This document shows, one piece after another, positions 12,115 to 25,500 of a stretch of DNA of 64,000 nt. The first letter of the stretch is position 1, and every line of letters starts with the position of its first letter. Source of the DNA: Doryteuthis pealeii. Taxonomy: Eukaryota; Mollusca; Cephalopoda; Myopsida; Loliginidae. The position numbers and the translations under genes are program-made. Location: the NCBI GenBank assembly GCA_023376005.1, contig CM042157.1:71932969-71996968 (forward strand), in the 5' to 3' direction. The notes beneath the pieces were generated by a model. It made no database searches. It saw nothing but the letters and a program-made list of their open reading frames with translations, and had not been told where the DNA came from.

Positions 12115-15100
12115 TATATACACACATTAAATACATTATTTATAGTGTTCACACACACACACACACAACATATATACATACACACATTTAACATACATTA
12201 TTTATAGTGTTCACACACACACACACACACACACAAACATATATACATAACACATTTAACATACATTATTTATAGTGTTCACACACACAAACATATTACA
12301 TACATACATTTAACATACATTATTTTATAGTGTTCACACATACACACACAAACATATATACATACATTCAACATACATACATTTTAATGTTTTTTGAGGT
12401 ATTTGGAATTTACGAAAATGGACTGACTGAAGTTAGTATGCAGATCAAACTAATATTATCTTAAGACCTCTGAAATATAATAAAAAAATCTTTTCCCCTT
12501 TTGTCTATAATATATGTTAAAACATGGGTAGGAAGGAAGGAATCTAACAAATGCTGAAAAACAGAAAAATAACAAAGTTATTGAGTAAAGGAATGTGAAG
12601 AACTTTGCAGAGATCATCAAAAAAGCTGTTGAAAATATAAGATGAGAATTCAAAGCAAAGGAAAAGGCTTTAAGAACTTCCTTCCTGGAGATGAACATAA
12701 ACTAAAGTGTTTGTTTTGGTATTTACATTACTTATAACTCAGAAAAGAGATGTCATTGAGCATTAAAATTGCATATACACTAATATGTTTATAATAAGGA
12801 AAAGTACCAAATTTCATTTTTTGATTTTTACAGATTAAATGATATAATTCAATAATTAGAAATCAATTGATTTGTGGGACACAGTTCTTCATAAGTAAGC
12901 ACAAAAAGATCCACTATGTTTAAATATCACACAGACTCCATGGGTAAAATTTGAAAACCCTCTGCACGAGCAGGATGTGACACAAGGTCAATGCTTAAGC
13001 GGAGTTAAACAGGTTTGAATTCAGAGTTTTCCTTCTCCTACTGATCACCTAACCAAATTTGAATTTAATGGGTTTTTTTCCCAAATTTTTTTGTAATTTA
13101 GAACTAATTATAAAAAAAGAAAATTCTTAATTTTTTTGAGAACTAAAATAAATCATTCAAAGCAAGGGGTACCTTTTTTAGAATATTGTTCTAAATGTAG
13201 CCAAAAAAAAAGAAATTGTAATACAAAATTTTTTTACATTTTTTAATTCTTTTTATTGTATGGATACATTTTTATTTCTTAACTTTTTATTGTATCTACC
13301 AATAATGCAGAGGGGTTGGTAAATATATATGATGAAAAGGGTTGGTGTTTTGCCATAAGAGCAATTTGAAGAATACGGTCAGGACAATCATATAGATGCT
13401 AGGGCTTGACATGACAGCTGATTGGTCTGATGGAGCCTCTCCAACCACCCTTCGTAGCCCAAGTACTACTTAGTACCCAGGTCACAGACTGCTCAGCCAT
13501 CATGATCCTGTCCTCAGGCATTGTGACTCATGGCCAACAAGTGGCCCATGTGAGGTGGGGGCTTACCCCTCTGCAGAGGTGCAGTCAGCATATTTTACAA
13601 TATCACAGAAAAGAGAAATGAAAATGGATTGTCCATTTGGAACTTACAATTTGTAGGTGAAGAAGGAGCGCCAATTGTGGGACTGACATGTTTGCTAACA
13701 TACACCCACATATCTAATCACAACGCTTGTCTTGCCCACGGCTAAAAGAGAAAAAAAAAAAAAAAATAAAACATTCAGTGAAATGTAAACAAATAAAATT
13801 AAGAAAAAAGATAAAAGAAAAAAAGAAAAAATAATTTCCAAATACTGGAAAATACATAAAGTTGTTAGTAACAATTTTCTAGCAAAACCCAATTGTCAAT
13901 TCAAATTAATGATTATCAAGGCAGTTTAGATAGATTGGGTGGGTGGAGTCCCATAACGCAGGGACTAATGTGTTGGACTGTGACATCATAGTGAGTGAGT
14001 TCAAACTCCAATCATGCTATTACATTCAGTTTCTGACTAATACCCTTGGAAAGGTATGGATTCCTTTATCCCCCAACTATAGATTAAATAGTACCACTAC
14101 TATTCTTCTACAAGGATGTCTTTGGCATTAAATAACCCACGAAGGTTGATATTCCCTTAAACAAAGAAATCAAACCAAACTACACAAAATGTAAATATAA
14201 ATGTACTAAGTATACGATTCTCTAACCTCACTGCAAAAAATAACCCTGCAAGGGTTGATATGTACAGGTCACCACCCATGGCCAACAAGTGGTATCATGG
14301 GAGGCGGGGGGGGGGGCATCTTACCCTTTTGCAGAGGTGGGGTCAGTTTATTTTTGCAGCCCCCTTGACAGTGTGGTAAAAAATCTACGGAAATCTGAGT
14401 TAGATTTGCCTCAAAACAGTCCTGTTATTAGTGTGCTTAAAATCCTGCAATGTTCTTATATATCACTAAGTAATAAAGGTTTAAATAATATATATGGTGT
14501 AGTTAATTTGCATACTGGTTTTAACACAACCAGGTTTAATAAATAATTACTTGGTGTTATTGATCTCTAACATTATTGTTTTATTCTCCAACATATTAAG
14601 ATCAATCATATGAATGGTTTCATATAGAAACCAATTAAAATATAATTAAAATAAGTAATCTTTTTATATGCATTCTCATTTAATTTTGTTAGTCTTTCTA
14701 ATCTATCTATAATATATATATATAAAGGGCAGTTGTGTATATCTGTATGTCCAGAGGAAACTTCAAAAATAAAACAATTAATGACAAAGTAAATATATTA
14801 CACATTAAATATCACCAGGGCTTGGTTTTTGAGCAAAAATAATGATTTATATTTGTGAATATAATTTTAAAAAATAAAATTTAAATGATAACAGCATGGA
14901 ATTTTTTTTTCATTTAATATTTCAAATAGAAGACTTTAATTTTTCTTTTCAGGGTGTCTAGATCAATGCAAGGTCTTTTTTACATAGGGTTTTTAATGAG
15001 GCATCCTGAAATGATCCTACTCGCGATTCAACCTTAATAGATCTGTGAGACTACCTTTTTTACTCCCCCTCTACCCAGGCGATGCTGGGTAGCTGCTTCT

Positions 15101-16100
15101 AGTTTAAAATATTTCATTACATTAAAACTTAAATATTTAGGACTGGAGGGTGCATATTCTTGCTAGTTTGTCAACTTCCCAGAGATCTGCATTATAAAGT
15201 TACAGACGATGAGATGACAAGATTGAACTTCTTTGTTCAGAAAGTCAATTACATCAAATGGGCAGCAGGATAAGTAGATGTAATTTATTGGCTAATAAAT
15301 CTTTTATACACCTTTGCTTAAGTGAACTGATACTTGTAAATAATATGAGCCAGCAGCCTTTCTAGTGTCACAGACACAGACAACCAAAATGGCTGAACTA
15401 GCAAGTGAGGAATGTTATTTGCACTTGGTATGTTAGCAATTGTGTCAGAACAGTTGTGTCCTAATCTTTGCCAGTCTGTCATTTTCAGCAGCCCAAAAAA
15501 AAACCTACTTCCTAGTGAGAAAAAACTGTCACACAATGGCAGACATGTTTACCAATGAATCACAAATAATCGCAGTGATTATCTTCAGTCTCTTGAATTT
15601 TATGCAAAAGTTGTTAATTTTTACTCTTGTTCAGGATGCCTTATAATGAAAAAAAAAAAAAAATTTTTTTTTTAAATTTTCTTCCCAAAAATATCTTAAT
15701 TTAGATTGTAAAAGTAAAATTTTTCAAAATTGATATATATATATACATATATATGTGAAGAAAAAGTGGAAGTGAATCTGACAGTATGTAATATAATGAA
15801 AAATTGAAAAAACACAAGTTCATAAAACGAGTAATGTTTATTTTGCCTATGCTGCAGTTTTCAATCTGTTTCAATAGATCTTCATCAGGGCTTTCGTTAA
15901 TTTGAGGAAAAATACATTTTTAAATAGACTGACCGACAAAGTTTTCTTATTCTCTGGGATAAATTTTTTTTTTCTCAAATTAATGAAAGCCCTGATGAAG
16001 GTCTATTGAAACAGATTGAAACTTGCAGCGTAGGTGAAATAAACATTACTCTTTTTTATAACTTGTGTTTTTTTCAATTTTTTCATTATATTACATATAT

Positions 16101-16149
<49 letters not shown>

Positions 16150-16478
16150 TATCTTTTTTTTTGAGGATCCCTGTATTTTTGTAAAACCTGTCTGATGAGG
16201 CAAAAACTCAAAAAATTTTTTTGAGTTTCTGGTTGAAATTAAATTATAACGGCATGGACGGTTTGTTTAAGTTTTTCTTTCTTTGAAAGTTAAATATTGC
16301 TCTGTATATATTAATTTAATTAATTATTATACATTGATCTCTTTTTAGGGATTTATAAAAATTCTTGTATGAGGATATATTTGCACCTACAAGAGCATAC
16401 AGTATGGTTGTACAGTGAGATTTTGAAGATCCCAAATAGAATCAGCCCTTACAACCAACCAGTCTTTTGGATTACCTT

Positions 16479-16515
<37 letters not shown>

Positions 16516-19500
16516 CACTAAAAAAGGCAAGAAGCGGTGATATCCTGCACAGAAAGTCACAGATGCAGACTACGCTGATGACCTTACACTTCTTGCAGAT
16601 ACACCACCACAGGCCGAGTCACTACTGCATAGCCTAGAGAAGGTAGCAAATAATATTGGCCTTATGTAAACTCCAATAAAACCGAGTACATATGTTTTAA
16701 AAGAAAGGAGACATAACCACACTCAACGGTAAGCCCCTTAAGCTAGTAGAACAATTCACATACTAGGTAGTAATATCTCATCCACAGAAACCGATGTAAA
16801 TACACGAATAGGAAAAGTGTGGTCAGCCACAAACAAATTTCAGTAATATGGAAATCTGATCTCACTGACAAGCTAAAGCGACAATTATTCCAAGCGGTGG
16901 TTATATCAGTATTGCTGTATGGCTGCACCACTTGGACCCTAACGAGGCACCTTGAGAATAAGCTGGACGGGAGCTGCACAAGAATGCTGTGTGCAGTCCT
17001 GAACAAATCGTGGAAGCAGCACCCCACGAGGAAACAGCTATGTGGCCACCTGCCCCCTCACAAACCATTCGAGTGAGACGGACAAGCATGCTGGGCACTG
17101 CTGGAGAAGCAAGGATGAGCTCATAAGCAACGTTCTCCTGTGGAAGCCAACACAAAGACATGCTAGTGTGGGCCGCCCATCAAGGACCTACATTGACCAA
17201 CTAAGCAAAGATGCAGGATGCTGCGCAGAGGACCTCCCTGGGAAAATGAATGATAGGAAAGGTTGGCGAGAGATTGTCATGGATATCCATGCTAATTGCG
17301 CGACATGATATGATGATGATATATATATGGTGCAGCACTGATACGGCTATGGTTTGTAAGAATTCTTGCTTTATCCTAATCAGTGAGATCTGATTCCGAT
17401 ATAGTTGTAGTTTCAGAAATGTTTGCAGAAATAACAAAGGATCTGGTTACGTTATAAAAAAGAAAGATTCTTACTCTAAATAATGGAACATGTCAAAATG
17501 CCACTGAAAATTGGTCAAAAGTGCCAAAAGTGCCATACCAAATTTGGTTCCCTTCCAGAAATTCAAGAAATTAATTCTCTTATAATTGTCATATGGTGCC
17601 AATATCAGTTTCTTTTGTATGAAATCATTTTTAACAAGTCTTTTTATCTTTAGTTATTGTTTATAAACTTTTTAGGCCAAAAAGATTCTATCTTGATACA
17701 GTCTTTTGAGGACTGAGTAAGAATTGCATTGTTCAGATATTTTATAAAGAAAATTTAAAGACATGGCTAGTGCTTTTAATTTATCACAGACATTCAATAT
17801 CTAATAGAGAATAAGGTTATGCTTGAGATAATTGAATCCATTATTTAGTCTGAATATCAAAGAACTAAGAGTTGGGATTATACAGAGGACCTGAGATTAT
17901 TGTTGTAACCAGTGTAATATATTGTCTGATCAGTGCACCCAAGGACCAGGCTGAATAGGAAGTGCATGGGGGTCAGGTGCAGCCTGGAAACAAAAACAGG
18001 ATGTGGCCCTGACCTGACCTATTGCACCTGGAAATGCAGTGAACATTTGACATGATTTAGGTGCATAATATGTAGGCGTAGCCCATAGCCAATGAAACAG
18101 CCTGCGTGGGCGAAGAGGCGTGTCTACAGAAAAACTGCGTAGGTGTCACAAACAAAGAGGCATGACACGGGGTCAGACTACAATAAAAGAAGCCAGTAGA
18201 GATTGATTAGAGAGACAATGATCAGGTTCGAGATCACTTGAAAAGAACCCGAAGGCTCCACGTTTGCGTAACCTGCCAACGACTCTCAGCTGTACACAAC
18301 CGAGGGAATAAACATCTCATCTTATTTTCCTAAATACATAAGTGTTATAGGTGACACACCCTATAAGACCAATGGAAATGCGCCAACAGCTTACTATAAA
18401 TAAACAGGGATAATTGTGGCTTAGAAGCAAGCCAATGCAAGTGCCAATAACTCTGTTCGTCGGACATAATTTCCACATCTCTCTATTGTATTGTCTACTT
18501 TTTTGTTAATACATTTTCTACTTTTTCGTTACCTGTTGTTTTGTTCTTATTTGATCCCTTAAAACTCACAACAATAAGTTTTTATGTTCTTTGACGAGTC
18601 CAGTCTGTAACACCAGGGGTCCCAACCTTTTCAGTCTGAAGGCACAAAAGCCTAACTCAAGAGGGTCAGGGCCACAATCTTGAAAGGACAGGAAAAGAAC
18701 AGCTAAATTCACAAGGTGAAATCTGATATTGTTTGCAATCACAAAAGATGTCATATCAGAATTAATTTGTGGTTAACAAAGAGGAATCAAACAATTGATG
18801 ATTTGACAATTGTAAATACAGTGTTTTCTTGGCAGACTTCATTATGAAGAATAAACTGTTCACAGCAGTGTGTAGTACAAACATGCTCACACTACTTTCT
18901 GGGTGTGAGTGATAAGGTTAGTGAATTGTCCCAATGGAAGCACATGGTTCATATAAATTGATGATTGTGGCAAGTAAGAACTTGGGTTATTTCCTATAAG
19001 TCTAACATAAACAAAGGGGACCACTCTTGATTGATGAATTATTTATTTATTTATTGATCTACTAGGAAAAAAGAAAACAGGGTTAGGGTTAGGGTTTATG
19101 GTTAGTTTTATGGGAAAATAAATAAATAATTTATCAGTCAGAGTGGTTCCCTTTGTTTATGTTAGATTTATAGGAAATAATCCGAAACTTGGACTTAAAA
19201 ATCTTCTGAAAACTGAAGATAGTGAGTTCTTTGTAGTATATTGGTTTTCTTCACAGTCAACATAAAAAGGTGAGGGGAACATTTTGAAGTTTGGTGAAGT
19301 TGTATGGATGAGTGTCTTGGGGACTACATGTGCTTGTGACATGAAGATGGGGACCCAGTAGTAATACCTTCCATTTTACTCCTCTCTCTCAAGGTCAAAA
19401 CATTCCAGGATATAAAAATAAATAAATGTTACAACCAAATTATATATCATATTAAATTATGTTATGTCTTGAGCATCAGTTTTTACAGGTTATCTGATTA

Positions 19501-22500
19501 TCATGATTTCAAAATTTCAAATATTTTTTTTTTCAAGATCAAATTTTTATTCTTAATAGTTCTATATGTATTTACCACCCTTTGCATGAGCAGGTAAACA
19601 TAAGGTAATTTTTAACTCAGATTTGATTCAGGTTTTTCTTCTAGACAATTTGCATACAGGGTTAAAAAGCTTTTTGTTACTATTACTTTATGGAGGAGAA
19701 TAGTTTGATTCCTACATTTTCCAAGAAGTATTAATGTATGTGAAATACAGCACATCAGGATTTGAACTCGTGTTAATGTGTCCATTTTCATGAAATAACT
19801 AATTAACAACACACCTTTATAAATAAGTTAATTAACTTGAAACTGATTTATTTTATGTACAGTTGCATAATAAAGAATACTTTCTTTTTATTTTACATTC
19901 TAACAAATTGTGTTGTTCATAAAATAAGAATAGATATTTTGTTGTAGATATGTACAGTGTGTACTCAACAGCAGGTAAATCCAGGATTTTGGATATTGGG
20001 GAATTTACATGATTTGCATGTATGATTGTCTAATAGATTTATCTTGTTACTGATGGGTATGAGAATGCACTATTGTAGCTGTTTTTGCAAGGAATAGTCT
20101 GGTAGAGCTTATCTTTTCTAGATTAGACGGTTTCGAATTAGAGTTTTTTTCTCTTAGATTGATTGCAATCAAGAGTAAAGAGCTTAGTCTGTCTACTTTT
20201 AACATAGTAGAAGAGAAAAGTTAAATTCATACTTTGCTAAGATATTAGTATTTAATGGCTCGTTTAGAAATTTGAATAAAATGCTGAGTCCTTGTTACAG
20301 CCACAAGATAGATGATATTGATAGAAACATTAAAAGAAAGAAATTTTAACGTGATTTTGTCATGGGTGCTAACTCATGTAAGCATGTTTTGGTATGATAG
20401 CTGGTGAAGCCTATTATGTAGCAGGTCTAAACTGGTTTGAATTCAGACTTTACTTCTTATAGTTGCCATAAGCCATTAGATCCAGTATGTCTACTATTAA
20501 CCCATAGCGGAGAGAGATAGTTGAATTATACTTTGGCCAAGAGTATTGACTATGTGTTGTAACGAAGATATTTCCTCTACAATATAGTTGGACTCGTCAA
20601 TGAAACAATATAAGATACAATATGCAAGTTATAGTTGAAGTTACATAGTAGTATTCATTAGTCGAGTTCGCTACAAATCGAGTAGCTAGTCATACTGTTG
20701 GAGACTGCGCATTGACTTTTTTATTTATATTTTTGTACAAAAAGTATAAACCTTTTACAGGTTTCAAATGTTGTTAATTTGATTAAATTCAGTCACAAAA
20801 TATGTGAATGCAAACAGCTAATCAGGATTTGAACTTATATAGCATCTATTTCTATGACATAATGTTACATCAATAAACCTCCAACACCATGAGCGCTTGT
20901 CTAGTACATGAGATTATATAGATATAAGACTAAATAAGATAATAAAAAAAAAAAGAAAGATATCAAATTATTCTGTTTGTATAATGTCGCTTGAATAAAG
21001 TGATTCAGTTTTAAGCAGGTTATACTGATTACTGAATGACTTGTAATTGGTTGAACATTTTTTTTTTTTTTTGAAGATCAAATATCAACTACAAAGTTTT
21101 ATTAACATAATATATCAAAATGTGTGATGTTTGCATAACTAATATCTTATTCTGAGCCTTAAAGTAAGTTAAAAAAAAGAAAAAGAAGTCTAATCCTTTT
21201 TTGCTAGCACTAGACCAGGGAGATTGATTTTTTTGGCTGAGGTGGAGCGTCAAAACTACTTGTAATCTGATGCTTTACTGGACAGATGATTACCCATCTG
21301 TGCTACTATATGCTGAGTTGGCAGGGACCAGTGGTTGAAACTGGAATTTGGGATTCCGAGGCAGGTGCTCTATTTAATGAGCTAAAGCTGGCAACTTATT
21401 AAAAGAGTTATATTGAAGTGGTATTTGCTCGCCTGTTTTTCTGAAAAAGATTTGACTTTATTAATAAGAATAAGATTTGAAATGACTGGTTTCTTGAATT
21501 TAACTGGAATATTTAATGTAAGAGAATTAATAGATGAAACATTATAAATATAAATAAATAATAATATAAGTTAAGCAGCAGTTTAATAATTAACAGGGTT
21601 TTTAACAATACTTTTTTATTAATAGCAGGATAAATGAGAATATTTAAAGATACTGAACAAAAGTAGTCTTCGGGGGGCTAAGTCGGTACAGCCATAAGCG
21701 AGGGAGCCTATCCTTTTCATAGCGTAGACAAGGAGATTTGTTTTTAGCTCTGAGGTGGAGCGTACACTACATCAGCTCCTTTTCTTTTTAGATTATTTTA
21801 TTAATTATTATATATATATATATATACCACCCACCGATTTGAGCAGGATGTGAGACATGGTAATTTCTTAAGGAGAATTTAAAAGGTTTTGAATTCAGTT
21901 TTCTCATCTCTGGGATGGGTTGCTAAAAAAGTTAGAGCTAGTCGCTCTACTATTTACTCATAGCTAGAGGGAGATAAATTGGTTCATACTTTTCCAAGGG
22001 TATTTAGTGCTATGTGAAATGCAACAGTCTTTTCCAAGGATTTGAGCTTGGATTGCTTAAGTCTATTTTCTATGTCGGTAACCTTACAACATGTTGGCCT
22101 TTATATATGATAACAGCGTCTATCCGCTGCTGGGTAGACGGGAGATTTTAGTTAGTCCGCAGATTCATTATTACTTAATGTGTTTGAATTTCGTGGGATG
22201 CCCCTTTAAACCATATGTAAAAATAGACTTGCATTGATCAGCTACTCACTGAAAAGAAATGTTAATATTATCTAAATATCAATGAAAAAAAAAAATTCCA
22301 ATGTGTTATATTTAATTTTATTTTTTAATTATCTTCTGAATATCATAAATTCTATTGACTTTTGCAAAACCATCCCTGGTTGATATTTAATGTGTATATA
22401 TATTTACTTTGTTGTTAATTGTTTTATTTTCGAAGTTTACCTTTGGAACATCATATACACACAACTGTTTTATATAATGTATAAGATATTTTGTTAACTG

Positions 22501-25500
22501 TTTCACAACATAGGAGACTTTGGAAATTGATTGATTGATTGAATTTAAAGCATACATTGTTGGAGTTATTTTAATATTATAATTAGTTTAAGTAATTATT
22601 TCTATTTAATAATAGTCATTTGGCACACAGTTAAATCTATTAATAATAATCTATACTCCATTATATAGTTTGCAGTAAATTATTTCTATTTAATAAATCT
22701 TTGCCGCAAATCAGTTAATTCTATCTAATAATAATCTATACTCCTTATATATTTAAGTATTATCTTCTCTATTAATAAATAGTCATTTGCACACAGTTAT
22801 TAGGTTTAAAGTAACAATAATAACAATCTTAGTAAACATTATAGCTTCATATAATCATATTCTTATACAAATATCTTAGTTATAGCAAGAATATGTTGCG
22901 CTCTGGTGTAAGTATTTTAAGTTTAATGTAATGAAATATATTGAATAGAAAGATAAAGAATTAAATAAGAATGTATATGAAAAGATTACATTATTTAGTT
23001 ATATTTAATTGGTTTCTATATCAATCATTCATGAGGATTGATTTTAATACGTTGGAGAATAAAAATATTAGAGATCAATAGTACAAGTATTATTTATTAA
23101 ACCCAGTTTTGTTCAAACCCGTAGGCAAATTAACAACATATTTATATATAACTTATTTTATAGTGATGATATAAGACCATCGCAGGATTTTAAATGCACT
23201 AATAAATGGGATTTTTGGAGCAAATCTAGCTCAGATTAAACATAGATACCTTGATAATAAATAAGATTAATTATGTACATGTTTGGAAAATAATTAGAAT
23301 ACATTTGATAACTATCACAATCCTAAGGAGTATTGTAACAGTGATGTAAAGTTTCGGTTACAGAAGACAGACACTGAATCTCATTATAATAAGATTATGG
23401 TATAAGTATTCCTAACACTATAATTAATATTTAGACAGATCTATTGACCCATAAAGAGTTGGGAGTAAAATGAAAGCGGAGTACTCTAATCCCAGGCTCC
23501 AAAACTGGAGCTCAACCAAAATGCAGGTTTTAGTGCATTACCAAGACAACTGCAGGGGAAATAAAATGAATATTTTATACAGACATAACTGTAGGAGCAT
23601 TATAATATCCAAACCTGGTAGAAAAATCTTTTGATATGATATATTTATAAACTAACATAAATGAGTAAAATACACGATAAAAATTGATAAAAAACACTGA
23701 AAATACATATGTATTTACAACCCCTCTACAAAAGCAGCATGTGACACACTGGTAATTTTCTTAAACCGAGTTTTAACAGTTTTCTCTAATGTTTGAGATG
23801 AGGCTTGATGATTAGTAATTCATGTGCATTGTTCGGATATTGTCTATCTTTCATTATTATTGTAAATGAAATACTGAAGGAAGGCGGGGGGGCATATCGG
23901 CCGAACGTTGTACAAATAACAATGAGATGAGAGTTTACGGTTTTGAATTCAGAGTTTTCTTCTTCTAGACTGGTTGTCTAACAAGTTGAAGACCGTCTAT
24001 TCCAACTATTTACCCAGAGCTTGGAGGGAGAATAGTTATGTATACCTTCAGAATATTAGCACTAATGTGAAATGCAAACAGCTTCGTCAAGATTTGAACT
24101 GAGTTACTAATCTATTTCCTAGATGATAACAATTTAACCATGAGTGCTCCTGGAAATGATATATATAGATATTGATTTAAAAATTTCTTTTATTATAATA
24201 TAATCTTAAATTTTGTCGTTAAATTTCAGCATTGTTTGTAGATGCAAATATCATATTTAACAGCTATAAGAGGCATCTCATTGGGCAGGCATATTAAAAT
24301 AAATAAACAGTTTTAATTTTAATTGTCAGTGAAGAAGTTTTTACTAAATTTGTATGTCCTTCCAAATCAGTCTTTTTTTTTAAGTTTCATATATATAGAC
24401 TGTTTAATATTTTGCAGGATTGTTTAAGGTATTTAATTTAAAGGACAATGCAGCCTAAATCTCCACTAACCAGTAATCTAAAGTGCCTTTGCTTATTTAG
24501 ATGCAGGTGATTTTTTTGGGAATTTTTTTGGTAAAAAAGTGCATCTTATAAGTTGGACTATGATAATGTATTTGATTTGATTATATCGATCCATTTTTGA
24601 AATGGTGAATATCCTCCAATAATTTATATCTTGACCATTAAACATAAATCTCCAGAAAACAGACAAACATCTCTTGGATGACTGAGGAAGTTTTTTTCAT
24701 TTTGTAAATTCACAATTATCAGCCAACTCTTTGGTGGTTGTATTTACCCACCCCTCCAACCAGGCATTATGGTCAAGTCACACTGAAAGCACCGGTTCCT
24801 GCTAGATCACCAAAGTTAGGCAGCAATGAGCCTGTTCTAATACTTAATTGGTTGACCACTAATCAAAGCAGGTACTGTAGAAATTGAGTACTTTTGTTTA
24901 TCAAAATGACATGATTCTGCATTAAATGACCGAAAAGGGTTGATATGCCGTAAAACAAAACAAAACAACCAACAACTATTCACCATATGCAAGATGTGAT
25001 ACAAGGTCAATTTTAAGTAGAGTACTGATGTTTTTTGAATTCAGATTTTTCTTCTGTTGGACTGATTCAACCAAGCCTAAAGAATCCAGTCTGTCCTACT
25101 ATTTACATAGCTGGGGGGAGAAGAGATTGTTGTTGTGTTAAATCTCTACTTTCCAGATTATTGACATTTTTGTTTCCCAGTTGTCGTTTTGACACTAATT
25201 TCTCATTTATTCACAATCATTGCACAGCTGCAAAACTAGAAACAGATCGTTTTTAGTTTTGTTTATTACAACCAATTTTTTAAATATTTGTTGTCTAGAT
25301 TGAATATATTCAGTTTTTTTTAGTTTTTTTTATTGTGATAATACTAGTTAAATTTTTAACGCAAGACAATCAGTTATTTACAGTTTTGAGAGTCATTCAT
25401 AAATTAGGGAATTTTTAATGCAAAATATTTTTTTTTGTTGGAGTTGGTTTATAGGAAAAATATTTTTATTGTGAAAAATGTTTTGAGGCTATTCAAATGA

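Larger units (their letters stand above)
19815..24200. other. Indel-rich stretch of intron 1
   Basis: Known repeat families here (SINE B near 20.4, 20.8, 21.85 and 23.75-24.15 kb; SINE A near 21.2 and 21.7 kb; family D near 22.6 and 23.5 kb; family I at 22.9 kb) are recognisable but carry many more one-base gains and losses than copies elsewhere, and no open frame of 60 codons or more occurs from 19.8 to 25.0 kb. The simplest reading is lower consensus accuracy in this part of the assembly. Confidence 0.5.

Noticed and set aside
19080..19097. TTAGGG repeats suggesting a telomere or telomere fusion
   Set aside because: Only about three units, at the centre of a small palindromic element that recurs at 55.9 kb.
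24764..24880. A functional 5S rRNA gene
   Set aside because: Too diverged from 5S rRNA, not followed by a T-run terminator, and joined to a retroposon tail.
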